Positions 1-11,128 of a stretch of DNA of 64,000 nt are shown piece by piece. Location: assembly GCA_028023455.1 (NCBI GenBank), contig JAQFVV010000036.1, positions 8,750,007 through 8,814,006 on the forward strand, written 5' to 3'. Under the pieces are notes generated by a model that was not told the origin of the DNA, did not search any database, and worked only from the letters and a program-made list of their open reading frames with translations. A program made the position numbers and the translations under genes. This stretch comes from Epiperipatus broadwayi (Eukaryota; Onychophora; Udeonychophora; Euonychophora; Peripatidae). Numbering within the stretch: position 1 is the stretch's first letter; every line of letters starts with the position of its first letter.

Positions 1-3000
1 ACTATTTATGGTTGGGTGTGTTAATTCACTGCCACTTGTATAATATCATCAGGGTTGTAGACATGTAAAGTTTAAGAGAAGAGCAACCCCCCCCATTTTT
101 TTGATTCACCAGCCCATTGTCTGAATCTCCCTAGAAACTGTTATTGCACTCTAGACATACTATTTTGAGCCCCTAAGTTGGTTGTGTGATGATGCAATGG
201 TCTGGGTTTTTCTCCAGAAGAGGGGGAGGACATGTAACTTTGATCAGACCTAGGGTCTTCAGGTAGAATGCTAGGACTAATGCAATAAAATAACTAAACA
301 ATGATCATACCTACCTCCAATGGGATAGATCTTAGTTTACTCATTAAATCTAGATACAATTTGTGCTAGTTCATCCATATCTCATCCCTCTTTTGGATTC
401 TATTATGCCTCAGTATACAAACCCAGGGAGAATGTTGCATTCAGCTGTCTTCAGGAGTAAGTTTACTTTATGTAGCAACTAAATATTGTATTGTTGTGTT
501 ATATATTATAATAGAGTAAATTGTTGAGCATGTGGATGAATGAGTTTGATAAATTCGAGACCAATTTGATTTAAAACATTAACAAATTTTATTAATTATC
601 AACTTGAAATTCTACTCACATTGCAAAAGAAGTACTTATATGTGTCCCATACGCATCTCTACCATTTCAATACTAAATTATTCATTATACCAACCTATGT
701 CTTTGCTAGATATGCAATAAGATACTCCCTATATACAAAGTCAATAAGATTAGCTAAGATACAAAAAAAAAAGTAAAAAAAGTTTTTTTTTATCGGCATA
801 ACGATTGCGAAGCTAACTAACTATTTACAAGATTATATTTCAATATATCCAATAGCTCCATGATCCAATTTCTGCTCAAGGGATTTTCTTTGTCCCCCCC
901 CTCATGTACAAAATTCCTGAAGTAGATAGAAAAAGACTTTCAAACAAGAATGTTAGTCATTCATACTGAATAAACTGACTTTAATAATTGTTAAACATAA
1001 ACAAATAAACAAACAACACAAACTCCATCCTATACTAGTGCATATAAATTATTATGGAAGAGTACTAAAATTCTTCTTTCATCCCATATTAAGCAATGAT
1101 GATGATGATGACTGAAATCAAGTCATTATAGAAGGGTTTGACCTAAATTTTATTTACAAAAACAAATAAAAATTCTAACTTAATAAACCTTCCTTCCCCT
1201 GTCCTACATTGGTTTTTATTGCAATGGACTTTTCCAATTGCAATCATGCTGAGATTCCAAGTGTGAGAGTAATGAATGTAGAACTTTCCAAAGAAAAAAA
1301 TATATATAACACAATAATTTTTGTTCTTGTTTAAACCCTCCCAATTAAAGTTTGTGATTTAATGTTAACGTTCCTCATGGCTACAACCTGTTCTGGCAAA
1401 TTCTCCATCATTCACTCAGACTCTCTGGCAATATACTTGGACGAGGATGTTTACCTTTGACACATCACTCTCTTCCTGGATTCACTCGAACATCTGGGAT
1501 AAGCCATTAGGCATTGTTCTAGGCATTATTTGTATGAGTGAATTATATCATCATGTTTTATGGCAATTAAGGTAGCCTATGGCCCTACAGTACATTTATC
1601 CAACCTGTGTACATTGTTTAATAATTTATAAAGTAGAATTAAATTTTATTCAGTTTATTATCTGGTATTTAATAAGTTTGTGTGAAAGAAAGTTCTACCT
1701 CATGTTCTGAGTATGTACTGGTGATAAAACATTCCCTTTTCTTTCTGTTCAATTGAACACAGTCTTTTGTCTCTGGTTATCAATGCAAAATTATTTCAGT
1801 TCCTTTACTGCATTGCTAAAGTTCGTTAATCTTTGCCATGTTAAATATTAATCACGAATTGCTTCAACTTCTAATGCTTCAAAATTTTACACAAAAGAGA
1901 TGGTATTTCCAAATGCATCATCCATTTTGTCCTTCATTCTCATGTTTTATCCACAGATGCTTGCAGTTATCATACCATTTGACAATAATGAAAGAGAACG
2001 GACGTAAACTGGGTTTGTTTTTTTATACTGCATCTTGTTTCCATTGTTTAGAATACTCACATTTCTGATTTCTTTTTTCCATCATTATGTATATATGTCT
2101 ATTGTTGTGAAAATTAATGATTATAGAAATTGCATAACAAAATTATGTGATTAAATTCTGTAGCAAAATTACTTGGTAAAATTCTATGGTAAAATTCCAC
2201 TCTCATTTTCTAATACTTGGTTGTTTAGATATTGATATGATCTCAGGTCATCACTATGTCTATTGAGTTACTGTCTCACATTGTGATGTTTACATATTAA
2301 CAATTATTATATATAAAATGCAATATAGTAGCCTTGATTTGTTAGAAATATACATTTACAAGTGAACTGTATAATGTTATATAAAAATGTTAAAACAAAA
2401 GCATATGTGACAATATAAAGTTACAGATAGGCTTAAAACAATGTACAAAGGATATGGTAGCCATAGCACTATTATAACACCAAAACAGTAAATACAGCAT
2501 GAGATTACTACTACTCAGATTCAAATCATTAAGAAATAAATATTTAATATTTCAACACAAAAATAGTAAAAATAAATAGGAAACACTTTTGTTTATCAAC
2601 ATCATTGTAAACAATTTAAAATAAATTGTAAAATCAGCATATTATTGATCAAATAAAACATCTATTTTTCTTTTTTCTTGATTAATCACAACATCTAAGT
2701 ACTATAGTTAAAATTACAATCTTCAATTGTTAAAATATTTAATACTGTGATAATTATTTGAAGCTTACTATTTATATTACGGAATGGATCAAAGTAATCA
2801 ACATCAAATTAGTGTAAGCACAGCACCCATGACAACATTGTTACCCAAAGTTAAACATTTACTTTTTTTACATTGCTTTTATGCATAATAAAATACTGTA
2901 GTTTTTTTAGAGGTTTAAACAATCAATATATTTTATTATTACTATTTATTTTTTTAATCTATAACTACCTTCTTAATTAAAAGTTTTCTAATTTAAAGTT

Positions 3001-3164
3001 AGAAGAAGATTGTTAAAGAGTTAAAATGATAAAAGAAATAGTATAAACTTCATTGCTAAATTAAAACTGAAAAAAGACATAAGATTCTATGAATATTATT
3101 AGGGTATTTATAAATTTTTTATTTATAGTGCTTTGCATTTATTCTAACATATTTATTTTAATAG
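1..3164. other. AT-rich non-coding stretch upstream of the first exon
   Basis: I see no convincing gene here. The longest open frame (1838-2068, 76 codons) has low-complexity composition and no supporting splice sites. The stretch probably belongs to the intron preceding the exon at 3165, since that exon opens with a split codon and needs an upstream partner. Short homopolymer runs and a small GAT run near 1097 are the only simple structures noticed. Confidence 0.5.
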
Positions 3165-3301
3165 AGAAAAGACACCACAAGAAATGGTAGATTGCATTTA
3201 TGAGGTTTCACCACAATGTCCTGAATATAAAATACCTGAACTTCTACTTTCTTATGTGGAAAATGCTTTCACAGTTGTCTGTGACTCACATTTATTGAAA
3301 A
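3165..3301 (+). CDS. Internal exon of a cysteine-rich, probably secreted protein (DUF1397-like?)
   Basis: The segment follows a pyrimidine-rich acceptor ending TTTTAATAG and stops at the donor GTAAGG (3302). Only one frame is open: one leading base, 45 codons, one trailing base. The frame encodes MVDCIYEVSPQC and later VVCDSH, with paired cysteines. The trailing phase matches the exon at 32019, which matches the one at 38621, so the three read through as the last 122 residues of one protein. The cysteine and amphipathic spacing recalls the 27 kDa haemolymph glycoprotein (DUF1397) family of arthropods. That resemblance is by eye and uncertain. The signal peptide and first exons lie outside the window or were not recognised. 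The downstream intron is about 28.7 kb and full of transposons. Confidence 0.6.
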
Positions 3302-3470
3302 GTAAGGTTTATATAAAAATATAATGACAATAATGATATATTTATTCTATATGTTACACTTTGTACTTTCAGTTGATAGATTAGGTGGGTATATAAATCA
3401 TATGAAATTTAAGTATAAACCTAAGCAAAAACTATAAAAATAATGTTTAAAAAATATTTTCATTTTGTAA

Positions 3471-3810
3471 ATATATTCTAGCACATGTGCATGTACGGCA
3501 CAACAGTTCCCACAAGCTATAAAGTGTTATAAAATAGATAACTAAAAACAAATGAGCTGAGCACTTTCAAAGGATCTTGCCTTCATAATCATGGCTTGCT
3601 ACTACATTTAATGATATGCAAATATGCTAATTCCATATCTTTGATAAAGCATATTTGCATATCATTAAATGTAGAAGCAAGCTATGATTATGAAGGCAAG
3701 ATTCTTTGAAAGCACTCAGCTTGTTTGTTTTTAGTTATCTATTTTATAACACTTAATAGCTTTTGGGAACAGTTGTGCTGCACACCCACACATGCTAGAA
3801 TATATATATT
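3471..3810. repeat. Palindromic (foldback) element, about 340 bp
   Basis: Two arms (about 3471-3628 and 3648-3810) are near-perfect reverse complements around a 19-bp spacer. The outer ends read ATTCTAGCACATG and CATGCTAGAAT. No open frame or ribozyme core is seen. This is the structure of a non-autonomous foldback or MITE-like DNA transposon. The low divergence between arms suggests recent insertion or arm homogenisation. Confidence 0.75.
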
Positions 3811-3962
3811 TCCCAAAAGTAAAAAATCATTTGACGTAATTTTGTAAATATAATAAAATTACAACCTTTTAATTTTTTTTATTATTTAAATTATTTATAT
3901 TTACTTTTAAAGTGTTAAAGTGAATTAACAAGGTTTGAGTAAAATTATAATGTATATTACAC

Positions 3963-4160
3963 AGAGGCAAAAGTCTCCATACAGTAGCTCCACTTAGTAT
4001 AAGCCAGAGAGCCAGGGATACAAGAAGGTTTGTGCATAAAATTCATATATATTGCCTAATAATCCAATATCCCCCCAGAGTAGTTTCTAACTTGTGGTTT
4101 TTATCAGCGAGAAGTCTGGATCTGAGAGGACTGCACCTAAATCTTAGGATGTAATGAAAT
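3963..4160 (-). repeat. Dispersed foldback-type repeat family, copy 1
   Basis: This segment is the reverse complement of a sequence found again at 14866-15115 and 44549-44821. Shared landmarks include CTCCATACAGTAG, TTTGTGCATAAAAT, and CTTGTGGTTTTTATCAG with minor changes. Copy 3 is flanked by a 13-bp direct repeat, so this is a mobile family. No coding capacity is apparent in this copy. Confidence 0.6.
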
Positions 4161-4402
4161 GCCCCAGCAGTCCTCTTTTATTTTATTAGCTAACTATAAA
4201 GTTTTGAGTCCAACATGAAAATACAATAATATTTTCAATTCAAGCTCATTATCTTGTATAGCATACAGATCTGAACTCAGTTCAGCATCCATACTTTTTG
4301 GCGTTTTGGGTTCTTTAATATCCACAATCACCATAATCCTATTTGACAGGATTGGTATTAAACCATTAAGCATAACTAGATTAGTATTCTTTATATTTAG
4401 CC

Positions 4403-4735
<333 letters not shown>

Positions 4736-4740
4736 TCACA

Positions 4741-4872
4741 TCTCGTAAACTTAAATCACTCTTTCTCAATAAGGTAGCAAAAATTAAAACAAGAGATCAG
4801 GCACTAGCTCCAATAGATATAGTATGAGCCACTTGGAGTTTGATTAAATTACCAACACCCATGTGAAATATG
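4741..4872 (+). pseudogene. Remnant of Tx1/L1-like LINE ORF2 C-terminus
   Basis: The translation contains LAPIDIV, a stop, then ATWSLIKLP. This aligns with APIDIVTSTWSLIKFP near the C-terminus of the LINE at 8775-14590. Everything upstream of this tail is missing, and the 5' edge touches an (AGT)n tract. It is a heavily 5'-truncated copy of a relative of that LINE. The 3' end beyond 4872 could not be matched. Confidence 0.65.
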
Positions 4873-6256
4873 AATCACATATTGGCTGCACCCCAAGTGA
4901 GAATTTTTGTTGTCATATATGTATTGTAACAAAACATTTTGTTACGCTCTTAAATTTTACAAGATTGCAATGAATGGTGGCTGTTCAAGGGTGCCACTAA
5001 ACATTTCTGCCTAGACCGTATTATAAATTTTTTTATAATAACAGTTAATTTATTTACGAATGGCAATGACCAATTGCAAACCTTAAAATTATTTTCTTTT
5101 TAACGGACCAAAAGACTACAAAATGAAAGATAAGAATTAATTATAATAACTAAAAAAAAGAAACAAGACAGATCGATGCTTAAATATTGTTAAAATATTT
5201 ATTAACCTTTATTCTATTTGTTGGTTATTTCCTTCCCTCACATTAGTCAAATCAAACCCTCCCGATCCTTTTTCTTTCTAATCGAGATTTAGCATGTATC
5301 GTTCTCGAAGGATCATGCGCCGTCACTTTACCAATTATACAATATTTCATCAAATATCATGGTATATATCTATGAGTGAACTCAAGGGTGACTTACTATA
5401 AGAGTGCATTTGTGAAAAATAAATGCACTCAAACTTCCTCTTTCTAATGCCAAATCTTTTACTTGTCTTTAGATCGAGTATACAATTTTTTTATCCCTAT
5501 CTATACATTATAAGAACAACAATCATAGAAACTAAAGGTAAGTTTAATTAATAGGCCGTAACAAAAAATTAAATAATAAAAAAAACAATATAATGTGGGT
5601 TAATTTAAATTAGTAAGTACATCTACTTAAAGACTATATCCCTCCCTTTCTATTGCTGAAACTTTGAGATATTTGAAGCGAAGGCTTTTCTTTCTTTCTT
5701 TTTTTTTAAAAATCTATTACGCAAATGTCTCTTGAAATTACAACAAAAAAAAATCTATTTACCCTGATCGATCAGTGTATATCCTGTGTGGGTGGAATAT
5801 TTCTCTCTATATTCTTCATGGTTTGTCCGTGTTTTCTTCCAGTCCTTTCTCCTCAGCTAGCTCTCTATTTCCGGCATTTACAAGGCAGTTCCAGGTGGCA
5901 ATAGCAAGAGGTTCCCAAAAGGGGAAGTTCTGTTAGCTCTAGCCATTCAACATTTTCTCCTTGCGCTTTTTAGGTCTTTACTATTCAACAGCCTGAGCCG
6001 AATTGAAACTTATAGATTAGATATTGACCTCGGTAGAAATCTAATTAATTTTTGAACAAAAGGAAAGTCTGTAATTATAGTTTTTTCTTTCAAAGTCTCA
6101 GTTCACTTCTTTAATATTCTCTTCTTTTATTTTATATTTTATTGTAAAATTCCAAAGAAACATTCCAATTGATCAGCATAACAGATAGCATAAAATTACC
6201 TTTACTGTCAAAGTCCCAACAATAGAACTAATTGCTTTCTCTTACTTTCTATCTTT
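4873..6256. other. Non-coding stretch, no gene recognised
   Basis: AT-rich sequence with poly-T and poly-A runs. A short segment at 5474-5536 has a good acceptor and a good GTAAGT donor and is open in one frame. At 63 bp, with no phase-compatible partner, it is not called as an exon. Confidence 0.4.
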
Positions 6257-6426
6257 AATAGTAATAATAACAAGTCAGATGTCACATGACTTATATATAG
6301 CTTGCACTTACAAATATGTAAAATTAAGAGTGTGCTAATAACTCTAAACAAGCTTTTTTTATTTTTTTATTTATGATAAATGCTACTACAAGAGAAGGCA
6401 TTCAAATCATTTTTATCTTGGATTGT

Positions 6427-6479
6427 CCCCATCCCCAGACCGGTTTTGACCTATGGGTCTCTTCAGTGAGGAGTTGGGA
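6427..6479 (-). ncRNA. Hammerhead-like motif, array copy 1 (core mutated)
   Basis: Same layout as copy 2, but the invariant G12 of the GAAA block is replaced: the minus strand reads AAAA. Cleavage would be expected to be lost or strongly reduced. Confidence 0.6.
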
Positions 6480-6845
6480 CATTAGATTTAAAAAACCAAC
6501 TCAAGCAAAGCATTTATCTAAAAGTTAATTGTTAGAAGATCTGAAACTTTTAGACATCTACATGTCTTTAAAGTCAGCTCTCCAACTGAAAAAATCATAT
6601 GGGCCTGAACTTAATTCAGATACTCCATATATTAGTAGGCTTAGCCCTTTAATTTAGCTAAAGCCACAACAGCAAAATAATAATAGTAATAATAACAAGT
6701 CAGATGTCACATGACTTATATATAGCTTGCACTTACAAATATGTAAAATTAAGAGTGTGCTAATAACTCTAAACAAGCTTTTTTTTTATTTATGATAAAT
6801 GCTACTACAAGAGAAGGCATTCAAATCATTTTTATCTTGGATTGT

Positions 6846-6898
6846 CCCCATCCCCAGACCGGTTTCGACCTATGGGTCTCTTCAGTGAGGAGTTGGGA
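6846..6898 (-). ncRNA. Type I hammerhead ribozyme candidate, array copy 2
   Basis: On the minus strand: CUGAAGA (fits CUGANGA), a 4-bp stem II of GACC with GGUC around a CAUA loop, then GAAA, then CCGG, then UC as the cleavage site. Stem I pairs CCUCA plus neighbours upstream with UGGGG downstream: six consecutive pairs including one G-U, then a bulge and two more pairs. Stem III has no loop: A-CCGG-U is self-complementary, so folding would pair two molecules as a double hammerhead. Predicted cleavage is between minus-strand bases at 6857 and 6856. Confidence 0.85.
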
Positions 6899-7266
6899 CA
6901 TTAGATTTAAAAAACCAACTCAAGCAAAGCATTTATCTAAAAGTTAATTGTTAGAAGAAGATCTGAAACTTTTAGACATCTACATGTCTTTAAAGTCAGC
7001 TCTCCAACTGAAAAAATCATATGGGCCTGAACTTAATTCAGATACTCCATATATTAGTAGGCTTAGCCCTTTAATTTAGCTAAAGCCACAACAGCAAAAT
7101 AATAATAGTAATAATAACAAGTCAGATGTCACATGACTTATATATAGCTTGCACTTACAAATATGTAAAATTAAGAGTGTGCTAATAGCTCTAAACAAGC
7201 TTTTTTTTATTTATGATAAATGCTACTACAAGAGAAGGCATTCAAATCATTTTTATCTTGGATTGT

Positions 7267-7319
7267 CCCCATCCCCAGACCGGTTTCGACCTATGGGTCT
7301 CTTCAGTGAGGAGTTGGGA
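7267..7319 (-). ncRNA. Type I hammerhead ribozyme candidate, array copy 3
   Basis: Identical to copy 2 in the core, stem II, stem I and palindromic stem III. The cleavage site lies about 421 bases from that of copy 2, so a self-cleaved transcript would release a monomer of that length. Confidence 0.85.
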
Positions 7320-7689
7320 CATTAGATTTAAAAAACCAACTCAAGCAAAGCATTTATCTAAAAGTTAATTGTTAGAAGAAGATCTGAAACTTTTAGACAT
7401 CTACATGTCTTTAAAGTCAGCTCTCCAACTGAAAAAATCATATGGGCCTGAACTTAATTCAGATACTCCATATATTAGTAGGCTTAGCCCTTTAATTTAG
7501 CTAAAGCCACAACAGCAAAATAATAATAGTAATAATAACAAGTCAGATGTCACATGACTTATATATAGCTTGCACTTACAAATATGTAAAATTAAGAGTG
7601 TGCTAATAACTCTAAACAAGCTTTTTTTTTTTTTATTTATGATAAATGCTACTACAAGAGAAGGCATTCAAATTTTTATCTTGGATTGT

Positions 7690-7742
7690 CCCCATCCCCA
7701 GACCGGTTTCGACCTATGGGTCTCTTCAATGAGGAGTTGGGA
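7690..7742 (-). ncRNA. Hammerhead-like motif, array copy 4 (C3 mutated)
   Basis: The conserved core begins UUGAAGA instead of CUGAAGA, replacing the catalytically important C3. The rest of the motif is unchanged. Activity would be expected to fall. Confidence 0.6.
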
Positions 7743-8113
7743 CATTAGATTTAAAAAACCAACTCAAGCAAAGCATTTATCTAAAAGTTAATTGTTAGAA
7801 GAAGATCTGAAACTTTTAGACATCTACATGTCTTTAAAGTCAGCTCTCCAACTGAAAAAATCATATGGGCCTGAACTTAATTCAGATACTCCATATATTA
7901 GTAGGCTTAGCCCTTTAATTTAGCTAAAGCCACAATAGCAAAATCATAATAGTAATAATAACAAGTCAGATGTCACATGACTTATATATAGCTTGCACTT
8001 ACAAATATGTAAAATTAAGAGTGTACTAATAACTCTAAACAAGCTTTTTTTTTTTATTTATGATAAATGCTACTACAAGAGAAGGCATTCAAATCATTTT
8101 TATCTTGGATTGT

Positions 8114-8160
8114 CCCCATCCCCAGACCGGTTTCGACCTATGGGTCTCTTCAGTGAGGCT
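8114..8160 (-). ncRNA. Type I hammerhead ribozyme candidate, array copy 5 (array edge)
   Basis: Core, stem II and palindromic stem III are intact. The array ends just beyond the 5' strand of stem I, so stem I keeps about five pairs. The neighbouring sequence is unrelated to the repeat. Confidence 0.75.
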
Positions 8161-8774
<614 letters not shown>

Positions 8775-8780
8775 TATAGC

Positions 8781-8789
8781 CAAGATGGC
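8781..8789 (+). promoter_or_regulatory. YY1-like site at the LINE 5' end
   Basis: CAAGATGGC lies about seven bases inside the first base after the (AGT)n tract. Human L1 has a YY1 site in the same position and orientation, which helps set the transcription start. Function here is inferred from position only. Confidence 0.4.
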
Positions 8790-8968
8790 AACCATGCTTT
8801 AGTTCTGCACAAAACCTCTCTGAATGCCCATTGATTTTTGTTATAATAATCAACAGTGTTAGGATTATTTTCAATCATAGTTATTGCTTTAAACCTACTC
8901 CATACATTCTTGGTAGTTTGGTAAGTGGAAAACCTTTATTAATTCCTGAATTATTTGTCTTTTCTTTA

Positions 8969-11084
8969 ATGGAGCAAAACGCTCCATCTATTTCTGCAAA
9001 CATGGCATTGACGAACGTTATTGCACAAACACCTACTGCAAATAAGACATCAACGAACATTAATGCACAAACATCCACTGCAATCAGTGAACCTACTAAT
9101 TTAGTTAATAATATCATCTTACAATTAGATAATGATTCTGGTTTACAGAATGACGCTAACCAAGATATATATTCTAATCATGTTACTTCAATAAATTCGT
9201 CGAAGTCTACCAGCATAGTTGCCGAATTCACTGAGCCAAATCTGAACATACGAGGGCCTTTGACCAATAGTAATCACACTTCCATACTTCACAGTAGTGA
9301 CAAACACGATTCAAATACAACTAACATAATTAATAGTAGCTCGTTGGATAACGGATTAACTCCACATGCAAGCAATAAGCAAACTAATAAAAACTTCACC
9401 TACGCGGGAGCAATAAAAATACTAATACTTCATTGAGCTATTAGTCGGATATGGAGACCGACATTCACGGGCTTAACCGAAACACAGATCATTTTCCTCA
9501 TTTACCCAAAGCTAAAACACCTTCATCTAATAATGTATACCCAAATGATAGTAATTTACATGAAAAATTACTCAATTTAACTACCAACAACAATACATAA
9601 ATAAATAATGAATTCACTGATGTGAATGCAGTACGGAATTCCGAAGAAAAATTGTGCGAGAGTGCGCAGAGTCAAAAAATATCACAGAACTTTTCGGCCT
9701 AGAGGACGATCTTGGAGAGCAAATACAAGATGATGATATATGTGAACCTCACCATATCATGCTGGAAAAATATCCAGAATATTGTACCAAGTTTAACGCA
9801 ACTGTACCTACCAGTTTAATCCAATCTCTTAAAAAATATAAGAATGACAAAACCGTAATCATCACCATCACCAATACAAAATGCGATCTAAGTAGATTTC
9901 CCACAGAATAGTTTTATCAATTATTGATGGAAAAAAAATTGTGGTCATATATTTATAAAGTATTATTCCTCCCTAATAATAGATATTTGTGCTTAGAATT
10001 TCATAACAAAAAGCAAAAAGAAATTTTTGAGAACATTAAATTCCTCGGTAATTGAATAATTTGCGTCATTGATATTAATCGTCCCCTAGTGGCATTTGGA
10101 CAAATTAAAAATTGCTTTCCGGATTTTACAGAAATTGATTTACATTTAATATTAAATAAATACGGAAAAATGTCCAATTTCAACTACTTTATACTAACAT
10201 TGCCACTTTCAAGATTAGTCTATATAAAAATGTCAATCCAACAGACATCCCAATTCTACATGAAAGTGAAAGTGCACAACTCATCATAACTTTTAAAGGA
10301 ACACCACCATAATGTTTCTCATGTAAGCAAAGATCTCACTTGATTAAAAACTGCCCTAATAAGCTTTGCCCCAAATGCAGCCTTAAACTCACTAAACATC
10401 ATCAATGCTCAACATTTCCACAATCAAACCAGGTAACTGCCACACCTCAAGTAACCAATAATAAAATAATTCAAAGTACTTCAAAACCAAATACCAACCT
10501 AACCACTAACCAACCAATTGAACATCCCACCTGCACACCTACTGATAATAATATTGTCACAATTAGTAACTCAGCAGAAATCAATTCCTACTACTCTCAT
10601 CAAGATGAGGATTGCATGGATGAATACTCTTCATCTTACCACTCTGAAGATAGCACAACAGATTCTTCCCTTTTTAAAATTGCAAAGAGAAAGAAGATAA
10701 ACAATGACAAAAAAAAAGAAAAAAAAGGCCACCACTGATAACTCAACTGAAGACAAAATAATAGTGCATAACACCCAATCAACCACTACTTACCACATAG
10801 ATAAAAAAGAAAATTTAATTCCACTCAGAAAAAAGCTAAGATCCACCTCATCACCTATCCCAGACAACAAAGGCCCTGAAACTGGCTACTGGACTAGGCA
10901 GTGTTTATCAGTTGATTCTTCTGGTTCTCCAGAACAACTGAAATTTCTTGAGGGAGTGGATGGTCATCACAGAGTCACTAAAAAGGTTAAAAATGAACTG
11001 CCTTCCATAGATGATTGCAATCTTAATACATCTGCTGACATCAGCTCCAACCCATTGATTCCCATATCTAAGGATCTTCTATAG
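8969..11084 (+). pseudogene. LINE ORF1 (nucleic-acid-binding, CCHC), broken
   Basis: The first ATG opens a Ser/Thr/Asn-rich segment (8969-9436), which is interrupted. Coding resumes in pieces at 9654-9911 and about 10089-10290. Zinc knuckles follow at 10313-10408: C-x2-C-x4-H-x4-C, then C-x2-C and HHxC. A Ser/Thr/Lys-rich tail continues to 11084. ORF1 proteins of this clade bind the element RNA and form the retrotransposition particle. Several frameshifts and stops separate the pieces, so no intact protein is made. Confidence 0.65.
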
Positions 11085-11128
11085 AATCAACACATTCATA
11101 ATCAGCTGCCCACACACTAAACATTACA

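Larger units (their letters stand above)
6257..8158 (-). repeat. Tandem array of about 4.5 hammerhead-bearing monomers of 420 bp (retrozyme-like satellite)
   Basis: The same unit of 419-424 bp recurs four full times plus a partial fifth copy, at very high identity. Differences are mainly in a poly-T run and single bases. Every unit carries a hammerhead-like core on the minus strand at the same offset. The plus-strand open frames in this region are short, begin at the same point of each unit and look accidental. Tandem units of a few hundred bp with type I hammerheads are known in animals as retrozymes and in Penelope-like terminal repeats. I infer that this array belongs to that class. No reverse transcriptase is encoded here, so it would be non-autonomous. 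Confidence 0.85.

Noticed and set aside
5474-5536. Possible 63-bp exon with good acceptor and GTAAGT donor
   Set aside because: Open in one frame only, but too short and without a phase-compatible partner in the window; chance splice pairs are common in AT-rich DNA.
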